A program made the position numbers and the translations under genes. The notes under the pieces were generated by a model that was not told the origin of the DNA, did no database searches, and worked only from the letters and a program-made list of their open reading frames with translations. A DNA stretch of 64,000 bases from Pseudomonadota bacterium (GTDB lineage: Bacteria > Desulfobacterota > Desulfobacteria > Desulfobacterales > Desulfolunaceae): positions 1 through 64,000 of the forward strand of contig JAHIRD010000134.1 of the NCBI GenBank assembly GCA_018818835.1, written 5' to 3'. This document shows, piece by piece, positions 52,965-62,600 of this stretch (positions are counted from its first letter, which is position 1; every line of letters begins with the position of its first letter).

Positions 52965-54326
52965 ATGGAGGCCCAGAGTAAAAGCCTTAAAAGATCTGTC
53001 ATCAACCTGTATGGGTTACCCTCGTTCGGATTTCAGCTATTTGTAAACATGGAAATTTTTTTCTTTGCCGCATTTTTGACCGATTACGCCAAGATTCCTG
53101 TGGCCTTGGCAGGGACGGTACTCATGGTCACGAGTATCTTTGACATCATATGGGTACCCACGGCAGGAGTGATCCTGGAAAAAAGCAACATGCGGTGGGG
53201 CAGATACCGCTCCTGGCTGCTCATCGGTCCTCCACTTGCCGCCGTTTTCTTCACGTTGCAGTTTGCCAAAATTGGCACCCCCGTCGCAAATGCCATTCTT
53301 ATTTCTGTGGGGTTCATCGTCTCCCATTTGATCTGGAATATTTTTTACGCCGGTCATATTGCCATGAACAACTCCATGACCACAGCCAGGGAAGACCGGA
53401 TATCTATGGCCTCAAACCGGGGGATGTTCAATGCCTTGGGAGCCATAGCTTTTTCCGTGGTTGGGGCCAAGAGTATTCAAATGATGGGAAACGGCGATCA
53501 GGCACTGGGATGCACTCTGACGGTGGTTGCGTCAGGAGTTATGATGGTTCTCTGTTATTGGGCTCTTTTTGCCATCACAAAGGACTATGCCTACCATCCG
53601 TCAGACCATGCCAAGGCTGAGAGCAGGGACAAGATGAGTATCGGCGAAATGCTCAAGCAAATTGTGGTCAACCCGCCCCTGATCGGTCTGATGCTGGCTG
53701 AATTGGGACGTTACCTGGGCCGGTTTATCATCTTTGGACTGGCTTTCTACTACTTTAAATATGTGGTCAACAACCTTGCCGTGATTGCAGTCTTTTTTAC
53801 CGGACTGAATGTGGTCTGCTTCTTTGGAGCCATGGTTACAGCACCTCTGGCTAAAAAATTCGGGGAAAAAACCATCTATGTCGTTTCCTTGAGCCTTTTC
53901 ATCATAGGACTTATGGCCGTATGGCTGCTGCCCATGAATCATGTCTCTTTTATGGTCGTTATGTTTGTGGCTTATCTGGGCTACGGCATGCCTGATGCGC
54001 TGGGTGTTGCCATGTACTCGGCCACGGTGGACTACGGCGAGTGGAAAACCGGTAAAAATGCCAGAGGCTTTATCATGTCCTTGATCAGCTTTCCTATTAA
54101 GACCGCTGTCTTTGTCAGAAGCGTTGTGATCACTGGAATCCTTGTATCCGCAGGGTATGTTGCCGATATGGCGCCCACCCCTGAACTGATTTCAGGCATT
54201 AAAAACGGTATCGCTCTGATTCCGGCTGTGTTTATCGGAGCGGGGCTTTTGATCATCATGGTGCTTTACCGCATTACCCCGGAAAAACACCAGGAAATGC
54301 AGGATGAAATTGCTGCACGAAAGTAA
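52965..54326 (+). CDS. MFS/GPH-family (MelB-like) transporter
   Basis: 453 aa from the ATG at 52965, eight bases after GGAGGAG; upstream in-frame starts sit on or before that site. Twelve hydrophobic segments; GSLDIIWVPTAGVILEKSN-like loop (FDIIWVPTAGVILE..RWGRYRSWLL) is the GPH signature, and SATVDYGEWKTGKNARGF is conserved in the second half. Family members take up sugars, glucuronides or related organic compounds with cations. Its place as first gene of the methyl-transfer operon suggests it brings in the methylated substrate. Confidence 0.88.
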   Translation: MEAQSKSLKRSVINLYGLPSFGFQLFVNMEIFFFAAFLTDYAKIPVALAGTVLMVTSIFDIIWVPTAGVILEKSNMRWGRYRSWLLIGPPLAAVFFTLQFAKIGTPVANAILISVGFIVSHLIWNIFYAGHIAMNNSMTTAREDRISMASNRGMFNALGAIAFSVVGAKSIQMMGNGDQALGCTLTVVASGVMMVLCYWALFAITKDYAYHPSDHAKAESRDKMSIGEMLKQIVVNPPLIGLMLAELGRYLGRFIIFGLAFYYFKYVVNNLAVIAVFFTGLNVVCFFGAMVTAPLAKKFGEKTIYVVSLSLFIIGLMAVWLLPMNHVSFMVVMFVAYLGYGMPDALGVAMYSATVDYGEWKTGKNARGFIMSLISFPIKTAVFVRSVVITGILVSAGYVADMAPTPELISGIKNGIALIPAVFIGAGLLIIMVLYRITPEKHQEMQDEIAARK

Positions 54327-54385
54327 GTCAATCACAGGGAACGATCTGTCCAAATTATATCATTTATTCAAAACAAGGAGTTACG

Positions 54386-55618
54386 ATGAAACGTTTTAAA
54401 ACCCGGTTTTCAATGATGGGAAAATTACAACTTGCAGTACTGGCTCTGGCACTTTGTTTGACCTCAGGCACTGCATCGGCCTTTGATTTTGATGTGGAAG
54501 GCACCAAGGTCACCCTGGGTGGTTACCTGAAGGTCATGCTCAATTACGATTTTAACGGAGCCTTGAACAACAACACCAACCATCCCACGGACGGGGATAT
54601 CATCAATGCCTACGACGCCCCCCTGGACGGAACGACCTATGAGGATGAAAACGATTTCGGCATGACAACCAGGGAAAGCCGTGTGTTCCTGAAAACCGCA
54701 ACCGACAGCGACGTGGGACTGATCACAACCCATTTCGAAGGGGACTTTAACGGCGATGTAGGGGGCTCTCCCTCCTGGTCTAACAGTCGGACATTCCGTC
54801 TGCGCCATGCCTACGGTGTGATCCACATGGGTCAGAACACGATTCTTGCCGGTCAGACCTGGTCTACCATGATGGATTTTGCAGCGGCCGTTCCGGTCAT
54901 GGATCTGTCGTCGGATCCGGGAGTCGTCTTTGTCCGCCAACCCCAGGTTCGGTTCCAGCACAATTTTGATAAAGGGCATTTCTTTGCCCTGGCCATGGAA
55001 AACCCGGCCCGCGGCCTGACGGCCAACGGAAACGGCCCACTGCTCATCAATTCGGAGACAAAATCCGCCGACACCATGCCGGACCTCATTGCCAAATATT
55101 TCTGGGGTACCAAAAATTTTCATTTGTCACCCGCGGTTCTGGTCCGACGTTTTGAGCTGGACGGCAAGAGTTCCATGGCCTGGGGTTCATCATTGACCGG
55201 TCATATCGGTTTCGGCAAGGGTCACACGTTTTACGGCGGTGTCCTTTATGGCGACGGCATGGGACGTTACGGCGGCCTGGGTCTCAACACCGGCGCAGGC
55301 CTTACCGCTTCCGGTGATATCGAGACCGTCTCGTACATGGGTTACAACTCCGGTTTTACGTTCAAGCTAAAAGACAACCTGGCCTGGACCCTGGGATGCG
55401 GTTATTCGGAAAACGACGAGGACGCCTACACGGGAAGTGACGCGGTACTAACCGGCAGCGCCAGCAAAGAGGCTTTTTCATATCATACGAACCTGGTCTG
55501 GAATATCAACAAATCCCTGGAATACGCCGTGGGTTTCATCAGCATGAAACAGAAAGTCATGGATGACCGCGAGGGCGATTTGATGCGTGTTCAGAACTAT
55601 GTTAAATTTTCTTTTTAA
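54386..55618 (+). CDS. DcaP-like outer-membrane porin
   Basis: 410 aa; AAGGAG upstream. Signal peptide ending ASAFDFDVEG, then VTLGGYLKVMLNYDF and repeated amphipathic strands, with SRVFLKT, TRHFEGDF-like and GQTWSTMMDF motifs as in DcaP/porin-like proteins, and a terminal Phe (VQNYVKFSF) typical of beta-barrels. DcaP-type porins pass dicarboxylates and other organic acids. Third component of uptake in the operon. Confidence 0.85.
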   Translation: MKRFKTRFSMMGKLQLAVLALALCLTSGTASAFDFDVEGTKVTLGGYLKVMLNYDFNGALNNNTNHPTDGDIINAYDAPLDGTTYEDENDFGMTTRESRVFLKTATDSDVGLITTHFEGDFNGDVGGSPSWSNSRTFRLRHAYGVIHMGQNTILAGQTWSTMMDFAAAVPVMDLSSDPGVVFVRQPQVRFQHNFDKGHFFALAMENPARGLTANGNGPLLINSETKSADTMPDLIAKYFWGTKNFHLSPAVLVRRFELDGKSSMAWGSSLTGHIGFGKGHTFYGGVLYGDGMGRYGGLGLNTGAGLTASGDIETVSYMGYNSGFTFKLKDNLAWTLGCGYSENDEDAYTGSDAVLTGSASKEAFSYHTNLVWNINKSLEYAVGFISMKQKVMDDREGDLMRVQNYVKFSF

Positions 55619-55650
55619 CGTGTGAGTCCATTGGATACATAACGACCTTT

Positions 55651-55694
55651 ACCCCCTGTCGCCTGGAGGCTGCGGCTCCAAGGCGACAGGGGGT
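55651..55694. other. Strong 18-bp stem-loop between porin and MFS genes
   Basis: ACCCCCTGTCGCCT pairs with AGGCGACAGGGGGT and the inner GGAG with CTCC around GCTGCGG. No T tract follows, so it more likely protects or partitions the polycistronic mRNA (high porin, lower downstream) than ends it. Confidence 0.7.
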
Positions 55695-55739
55695 GACACA
55701 ATCGGCAGCGGATACAGTTCAAACCATGTGGAGACCATT

Positions 55740-57038
55740 ATGAAAGACCCCAGAGACATGCTTGATCAAGGAAACATGAGACCTCTGCAGATCATCGTCG
55801 TGATCATAACCATTTTGTTGAACGCCATCGATGGGTTTGATGTCCTGTCGATCAGTTTTGCCGCACCGGGCATTGCACGGGAGTGGGGGATTTCTCCTGC
55901 TGCCCTGGGTGTTGTCATGTCCATGGAACTCATCGGCATGGCCATCGGCTCGTTTTTTCTCGGCGGGGTGGCAGATAGGGTGGGGCGGCGGCCGACTCTT
56001 CTGGGATGCCTTGCCGTCATGACCGTGGGGATGCTCCTGGTGACCACGGCGACCAATACCATTCAACTGTCTGTCTGGCGCGTTATGGTGGGCCTTGGCA
56101 TCGGCGGCATCCTGGCCTGCATCAATGCTGTGGTGGCTGAATTTTCCAATGTCAAACGCCGGGGCTTGTGTATTTCCATTATGGTCATCGGCTATCCCCT
56201 GGGCGGTACCTTCGGTGGCATGGCCGCCTCACATCTGCTTCAGATCCATGACTGGCGGTCCATATTCTATCTGGGGGCCGTGCTGACCGGTATCCTTCTT
56301 CCCGCGGTCTACTTTTTTGTCCCGGAATCCGTGCACTGGCTGGCCAGGAAGCAACCCAAAAACGCCCTGGCAAGAATCAATGCCACCCTTGACCGGATGA
56401 AGTTAGCCCTCGTAACGGAGCTACCCCGGTGTGACGGCATGGACGAAAAAACATCCTTGGCCGATATCTTTTCCAAATCACTGCTTGGTCCGACCCTGAT
56501 TCTGACGGCGGCCTATTTTCTCCATATCACCACCTTTTACTTTATTCTGAAATGGTCCCCCAAAGTTGTGGCTGACATGGGTTTTTCCCCCTCTCTTGCA
56601 GGTCAGGTTCTGGTCTGGGTCAGTATGGGCGGGGCCATAGGAGGTGCATTGTTCGGCTGGCTGACTACCCGTATCGGGCTGAAACGGCTGACCATTGTCA
56701 TCCTTTTTCTTACTGCCGTTTTTGTGGCTGTTTTCGGGCGGACCTCCGCTGATCTCAGCCAGATAAAATTACTTGCAGCCTTTGCCGGTTTCTTTGGAAA
56801 TGCCGGGATATCCGGGCTTTATTCCATTCTTGCCGTGTCCTTTCCAACCCATGTGAGGGCCACAGGCACAGGCTTTGTGATAGGAGTAGGCCGGGCAGGG
56901 GCGGTGTGTTCGCCCATTCTGGCAGGTTTCCTTTTGCAATCAGGTGCAACCCTGCCTTCGGTGGCGCTGGTCATGGGTTTTGGATCTCTTTTGGCAGGTA
57001 TGTTCTTGGTTTTTTTGAAAATGCAGTCACATCAGTGA
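55740..57038 (+). CDS. MFS transporter, aromatic acid:H+ symporter-like
   Basis: 432 aa from ATG 55740 (GTGGAG six bases upstream; the in-frame GTG at 55728 is part of that site). Twelve TM segments; DGFDVLSISFAAPGIAREWGIS and GGVADRVGRRPTLLG are AAHS/ShiA-type signatures, and RATGTGFVIGVGRAGAVCSPILAG is the matching second-half motif. This family imports benzoate-, hydroxybenzoate- or vanillate-like acids. Supports a methoxylated aromatic substrate for the cluster. Confidence 0.87.
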   Translation: MKDPRDMLDQGNMRPLQIIVVIITILLNAIDGFDVLSISFAAPGIAREWGISPAALGVVMSMELIGMAIGSFFLGGVADRVGRRPTLLGCLAVMTVGMLLVTTATNTIQLSVWRVMVGLGIGGILACINAVVAEFSNVKRRGLCISIMVIGYPLGGTFGGMAASHLLQIHDWRSIFYLGAVLTGILLPAVYFFVPESVHWLARKQPKNALARINATLDRMKLALVTELPRCDGMDEKTSLADIFSKSLLGPTLILTAAYFLHITTFYFILKWSPKVVADMGFSPSLAGQVLVWVSMGGAIGGALFGWLTTRIGLKRLTIVILFLTAVFVAVFGRTSADLSQIKLLAAFAGFFGNAGISGLYSILAVSFPTHVRATGTGFVIGVGRAGAVCSPILAGFLLQSGATLPSVALVMGFGSLLAGMFLVFLKMQSHQ

Positions 57039-57101
57039 ACAACGCAGGGTGACACCAAACAGTTTAAGGTTTTTCTAACCCTAAAAAAGGACGTTAAAAA
57101 A

Positions 57102-57905
57102 ATGATTATTATCGGAGAAAAAATTAACGGAGCCATTCCTTCCGTTACTGAAGCCATCGAAAAAAAAGATGGGGAATTCATAAAAGAGCTTGCCAAATCC
57201 CAGGCCGATGCAGGGGCAAATTTCATCGATGTCTGTGCCTCCACGGATGTTGCCGTGGAACTGGAAACCATGAAGTGGCTCATTGATCTTGTTCAGGACA
57301 CCACGGATACACCCATTGCCGTTGATAGTCCCGATGCTGATATTTGTGCCAGGTCCATGGCCTTTTGCAACAAGCCCGGCTTGATCAATTCGGTCTCCAT
57401 GGAAGGGAACAAGATTGATATGATTTTCCCGCTGATTGCCGATACAAAATGGGAGTGTGTCGCACTTTTGTGTGATGACACGGGCATTCCCAAAAGCGGA
57501 GAACACCGCCTGGAGGTGTTTGCGGCAATTATGGAAAAGGCCAAAGAATACAAAATCGACCCCTCCCGCCTCCATATCGATCCGCTGGTTGAAATGCTGT
57601 GTACATCTGAAGACGGTATCAACACCGTGCTTGATGTGATCCGAAAGATCAAGACACAATACCCGACCATTCATGTCACCGGCGGGGCAAGCAATATTTC
57701 CTTTAACCTGCCAGCCCGGAAATTTGTAAACCAGGCATTTCTTGTTCTTGCCATTGGCGCGGGAATGGACAGCGCCATCATTAATCCGCTACACAAGCAT
57801 ATGATGGGGTTGATCTACGCCACGGAAGCCCTCATGGGTAATGACGAGTACTGCATCGAATATATAAACGGATACAGAGATGGGCTCTACGGGCCCGTGA
57901 AATGA
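57102..57905 (+). CDS. Methyltetrahydrofolate:corrinoid methyltransferase (pterin-binding domain)
   Basis: 267 aa. IIIGEKINGAIPSV, GANFIDVCAS, PIAVDSPDA, LINSVSMEG and HVTGGASNISFNLP are the DHPS/MeTr TIM-barrel motifs. Proteins of this type (MtvA/MtgA-like) move a methyl group between the corrinoid protein and tetrahydrofolate. Followed 34 bp later by the corrinoid protein. Confidence 0.92.
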   Translation: MIIIGEKINGAIPSVTEAIEKKDGEFIKELAKSQADAGANFIDVCASTDVAVELETMKWLIDLVQDTTDTPIAVDSPDADICARSMAFCNKPGLINSVSMEGNKIDMIFPLIADTKWECVALLCDDTGIPKSGEHRLEVFAAIMEKAKEYKIDPSRLHIDPLVEMLCTSEDGINTVLDVIRKIKTQYPTIHVTGGASNISFNLPARKFVNQAFLVLAIGAGMDSAIINPLHKHMMGLIYATEALMGNDEYCIEYINGYRDGLYGPVK

Positions 57906-57939
57906 TCATCATGTTTTAACCAATATAAGGAGATACCTC

Positions 57940-58575
57940 ATGTCTAAAATTGAAGAAGTCAAAGCCCATGTCGAAAACGGTAAAACCAAGCTTGTTCCCG
58001 GGCTGGTCCAGGAAGCCTTGGATGCCGAACATTCACCCCAGGACATCCTCAAGGCCATGGTTGCAGCCATGGGGGTCGTGGGTGACAAGTTTTCAGCAGG
58101 AACCATTTTTGTTCCGGAAATGCTCATTGCGGCCAAAGCCATGGCAAAAGGGGTGGACGTTCTTAAACCCCATCTCGCAGGTGATACGTCCTCGTCTCTG
58201 GGGACATGCGTTATCGGTACCGTGCAGGGGGACTTACACGACATCGGCAAAAATCTGGTGGCCATGATGGTGGAAAGTGCCGGTTTCACCATCGTTGATC
58301 TTGGTGTGGATGTTTCCGCTCAGAAATTTATCGATGCTGTTAAGGAAAATGAAAATGTAACTCTGGTGGGCTTGTCAGGTCTTCTTTCCACGACCATGCC
58401 AGCTCTGAAGGATACCGTGAAAGCACTCAAGAATAGTGATCTGACAGGATTCAAAGTTATGGTGGGCGGTGCCCCCGTGACCCAGGCCATGGCGGATGAG
58501 ATAGGCGCGGACGGATATGCACCGGATGCGGGTGGTGCGGTAATCAAAGCCAAGGAACTGGTAAGAGCAGCATAA
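57940..58575 (+). CDS. Corrinoid (B12-binding) methyl-carrier protein
   Basis: 211 aa; AAGGAG upstream. N-terminal four-helix cap (about 1-85), then the Rossmann domain with the cobalt-ligating motif GDLHDIGKNL (His about residue 104), followed by LSTTM and VGGAPVT. It carries the methyl group as methyl-Co(III) between the two methyltransferases encoded either side of it and needs the activase (50940-52493). Confidence 0.95.
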   Translation: MSKIEEVKAHVENGKTKLVPGLVQEALDAEHSPQDILKAMVAAMGVVGDKFSAGTIFVPEMLIAAKAMAKGVDVLKPHLAGDTSSSLGTCVIGTVQGDLHDIGKNLVAMMVESAGFTIVDLGVDVSAQKFIDAVKENENVTLVGLSGLLSTTMPALKDTVKALKNSDLTGFKVMVGGAPVTQAMADEIGADGYAPDAGGAVIKAKELVRAA

Positions 58576-58597
58576 AAACAAAGGAGATCAATAAATC

Positions 58598-59575
58598 ATG
58601 TTAAGCAAACGTCAAAACTTGATGGAAACCATAAAGGGAGGCAATCCGGACCGGTTTGTCAATCAGTATGAATACCTCGACATTATTCTGGAGGCTCCGC
58701 TCAGAACCCGGCCCAAACCGGGCGAAATCATCACCAACGAATGGGGCATCACCTACAGTTGGCCCAAGGACCAGTTGGGGCCGTTCCCCCTTCATGATGA
58801 TGAGCACCGGGTGCTGAAAGATGTGACAAAATGGAAGGAAATTGTAACGTTTCCTTCTGTGGATTTCTCCGACGAACGCTGGGAAGCTGCCATTAACCAC
58901 GCCAATGCCGTGGACCGCAACGATAAGTTCGTTACTGTGTTTTTCGCTTCAGGTACCTTTGAGATGACCCACAATCTCATGGGCATGGAAGATGCCATGA
59001 TGATGCTGTACGAAGAACCGGAATGCATGCATGAGCTCATCGAGGCTCTGACCGATTACGAAATCCGTTACGCAGAGCAGATCATCAAACGTATCAAACC
59101 CGATGCCCTGTTTCACCATGATGATTGGGGTGGACAGATCTCATCCTTCCTTTCTCCGGAGATGTTCAGGGAGTTCTATCTGGAACCCTACAAAAAAGCC
59201 TACAAATTCTGGAAAGATAACGGGGTGGAGATCATCGTCCACCACAGTGATTCCTATGCCGCCAACCTGGTGCCCCAGATGATCGAGATGGGCATCGACA
59301 TTTGGCAGGGTGTCATGACCACCAACAACACCCCCGAACTGATCAAACAATATGGCAGTCAGATTTCCTTTATGGGAGAAATTGACAGCGGTCCTCTGGA
59401 TCATCCGGAATGGGATGCCAATGAAATTGCCAAACATGTGGAAAAAGCCTGCGCTGGCTGCGGGAAGCACTTCTTTATCCCATGCCTGACCCAGGGCCTG
59501 AATTTGAGTTCGTTCCCAGGCGTCTACGATGCCGCCACCGAGGCCATCAACGCCATGAGCAAAAAAATGTTTTAA
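58598..59575 (+). CDS. UroD-like methyltransferase (substrate:corrinoid methyltransferase)
   Basis: 325 aa; AAAGGAG upstream. Uroporphyrinogen decarboxylase-fold protein of the MtaA/MtvB branch: HHDDWGGQISSFLSPEMFREFYL, VHHSDSYAANLVPQMIEMGIDIWQ, FMGEIDSG and a CLTQ segment near the end. Genomic partners show it is a methyltransferase, not a haem enzyme. Likely role: demethylate the imported substrate and methylate the corrinoid protein. Specific substrate unknown. Confidence 0.9.
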   Translation: MLSKRQNLMETIKGGNPDRFVNQYEYLDIILEAPLRTRPKPGEIITNEWGITYSWPKDQLGPFPLHDDEHRVLKDVTKWKEIVTFPSVDFSDERWEAAINHANAVDRNDKFVTVFFASGTFEMTHNLMGMEDAMMMLYEEPECMHELIEALTDYEIRYAEQIIKRIKPDALFHHDDWGGQISSFLSPEMFREFYLEPYKKAYKFWKDNGVEIIVHHSDSYAANLVPQMIEMGIDIWQGVMTTNNTPELIKQYGSQISFMGEIDSGPLDHPEWDANEIAKHVEKACAGCGKHFFIPCLTQGLNLSSFPGVYDAATEAINAMSKKMF

Positions 59576-59606
59576 TGACCCATTCATTTTCTTCTCCTCA
59601 TCGTTG

Positions 59607-59646
59607 AAATTGGCCTCCGGCTCTGTCGGGGGCCAATTTTTTTTTT
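59607..59646. terminator. Terminator closing the methyl-transfer operon
   Basis: AAATTGGCC ... GGCCAATTT stem with a T9 run. It separates the operon from the convergent regulator gene. Confidence 0.88.
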
Positions 59647-59657
59647 AGGATTTGTTT

Positions 59658-62600
59658 TTAGCTTTGTGTGAGACGGTAGGTATCTCTTTCAATGCCCAGG
59701 CGCTTCATCTTTGAGTAGAGGGTGGTGGGTTTGAGCTCTAAAAGTACCGCTGCGCCGCCCTGGCCGCTGACTTTGCCCCGGCACAGGGTCAAGGCCTTGA
59801 TGATATGGCGGGCTTCCATGTCCCTTAGCGAGAGCATTTTTTCCTCGACCGGGGTGGGGCCGGTCGGGGAGGTGTCAAGGGCGGGAATGACCAGACGTCC
59901 GCTTTTGCTGAGAAGCACGGCCCGTTCGATCACATGGCGAAGTTCGCGAATATTGCCCGGCCAGGGATAATTCATGAGAATATCCATGTCCTTTTTGGAA
60001 ATGGTATCGATTTTTTTTCCGAATTTTTTGGCGAACATGTCCATGAAATAGCGCGCTATGCCGGGGATGTCGTCCACCCGCTCACGCAGGGCCGGAACCT
60101 TGATGGGAAAGACGTTGAGCCGGTAATAAAAGTCGGACCGGAAAAGGCCCAGTTCGACCAGATCTTCGATATGTCTGTTGCTGGCTGCCAACAGGCGGAA
60201 ATTGGTTTTCAGGGTCTGGCTCCCACCCACCCGTTCAAATTCTCTGGTCTCCAGAACCCTGAGCATTTTGACCTGAATATCCATGGAAAAAGCATCGATA
60301 TCATCAAGGAAGAGGGTGCCCTTGCTTGCAAGTTCGAACCGCCCTTTGCGGGTCTGGGCCGCTCCGGTAAAGGCGCCTTTTTCATGACCGAAAAGCTCGC
60401 TTGCAATCAGTTCCGGACTTAGGGACCCCACGTTGACCGCAATGAACGGACCTGATGACCGCTTGCTGTGCTGATGAATGGCCTGGGCCACCAAATCCTT
60501 TCCCACTCCGGTTTCACCGGTGATCATGACGGTGGAATCTGAATCAGCCACTTGGCTGATCAGGTTCAGCATCTTTCGGAAAGGGGCTGACCGCCCGATC
60601 ATTTGGGTTTTAAACGGGTTAATTTCAAAGGATTGTCTGTAAAAACGGGTTTCGGCTTCCAACTCACTGTTCAGATCGATGATTTCTTCATAGACGGCCA
60701 TGTTTTCAAGGGCCACGGCCGCCTGGTTGTTGATGATTCTCAACAGGGCGATTTCATCTTCGGGGAGTTGAAGCGGGGTTGGGCCCCGGTCAATGAAAAG
60801 AACGCCCATGACCTTTGATTTCAGGCGAATGGGAAAACATCCGGACCATTCCCTTGCATCCATGCTGCCGACATCTTCAAAATGGCAGGCCCCAGCCTTG
60901 CAGATCGTTTCCGTCCCGGAATCGATCACCTGTTCGATGAGAGCCATCTGCCCGGAAAATGATTCCAGGGCGATTTCGGAACTGTCAATATTTCTGTTGG
61001 CAACCATTTCCAGGGTCTGGTTCTGCCGAAGAAAGATGGCCCCGCGTTCCGCACCTGCGATCAGCATGGCCTGTCTGATGATTTTGCCGAGGAGTTCTTC
61101 TTTTGTCCGGGTGGAGCTCAAGGCCTCGCTGACGTTTAACAGGGAGTCCACCCAGAGCGCATTTTTGGATGTCCGGTCCAGATAAGGTTTGAGGTCCTTG
61201 GGGAAGAGATCCGGGTTGACCTTGGAGAAAACGTCCCAGGCTGATTTGAGCAGATTTTCAGCCACGGGAATCTTTTTTTCACTGATCCGGACCCGTGCCA
61301 ACAAAACCTGGGTATGGGCCAGTTCGATCTTGGCGCCGGATTCGCTCAAAAGGGCGATACTTTTTTTCAAATCCGCTTTGATCCGGCTTTGGGGTCCTTT
61401 TTGCCTGAAGGCCTTGAGAGCCCGGTATCTGTATGCAACCCCCTGCATAAAAATATCCGGCCACGTGATCAACCGTTCAATGTCAGATTCGAAATCCCAT
61501 TCCGGGTGAACCATACCCATTTCTTCGAGGCCGAGCATGATTTCGAGGTTGTCCGGACCTCTGTGGTGGAGAGTCCCCAAGGCCTTGCCGTTTTGCCATG
61601 CCTGGTCCAGATATTTGTAGGCTTCGTCGTATTTTCCACGGCAGTAGGCAAAAAAGGCCCTTTTCCCGTTGCCGGGCCACAGAATGTAATTGTCAAGAAA
61701 CTCTTCCGGGGTATTGAAGATTTCTTTGAGAAAGACCTCCCCTTCATCGATCCTGCCCGCATCTGACAGAACGACGACAAGGGCCAGTGTGGCAAACCGG
61801 TCAAGGGAATCGGCCCCAAGCTCTTTGGCTTTTTTACGGACCGCCCGGATCAGGCCCACCGCCCGGGCTGTCTCACCGGCCACACCGTAGATCCATGCCA
61901 GCCGTATACAGCTTTTCAGGGTTTCCAGATCCGAAGGCAGCTCTTCGTGGCTTCCGATGACCGACTCGTACCGCTCAATGGCTTTGTCCACATACCCCTG
62001 CCAGAAGAGGAGTTCGGAATTGGCCAGAACGACCTGAAGCTGCACATCGGGGGGGAAATCATAGTCGGACAGCATCTCCCAGGCAAGTTCCAGGTGTTTG
62101 GCAGCTTCGTCGTTGGTGATGGTTTTAATATAGGTTTTGGCGATCAGCACCCTGAGATTGATCTTTCGCACCGGGTCGTCGAATTCTTCACTGTATTCCA
62201 GGGCCAGTGTCAGGAATTGTCTTTGGATCTGGGGTGGCAGGGAATTGTCTCTGCACATGCAAAGGCCGATGGCGGCATCAATGAAGTTTTTTCTGCCCTC
62301 GTGATCAAGGGTGGTCTGAGTCATGCTTTCCAGGGCGATCCGGTAATAAATGGCCGCATCCACGGCCAGGTTCAATTCAAGGCAATAGTGACCGGCCCTG
62401 ATCATTTCTCTATAATGATCCAGCGGCAGTCCGGAAATTTCATAAATATGGGCGAGGGTGAGCCATCGTCTGATATTGTCTGGGAGATGATTGCAGATAC
62501 CTGAGACAGCCAGCCTGGCCGTTTGCATCACCACGGCTTCAGGTACGCTTTTTAAGCGTTCCCGTGCTGTTTTGAAATCCGGTAGAAAATAGAACCCGGC

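Noticed and set aside
54464-55123. 219-codon minus-strand ORF inside the porin gene
   Set aside because: Shadow of the porin frame in high-GC codons; no motif, no upstream site.
58598-59575. Annotating as uroporphyrinogen decarboxylase (hemE)
   Set aside because: Only the fold is shared; neighbours (corrinoid protein, MeTr, activase) and sequence place it in the methyltransferase branch.
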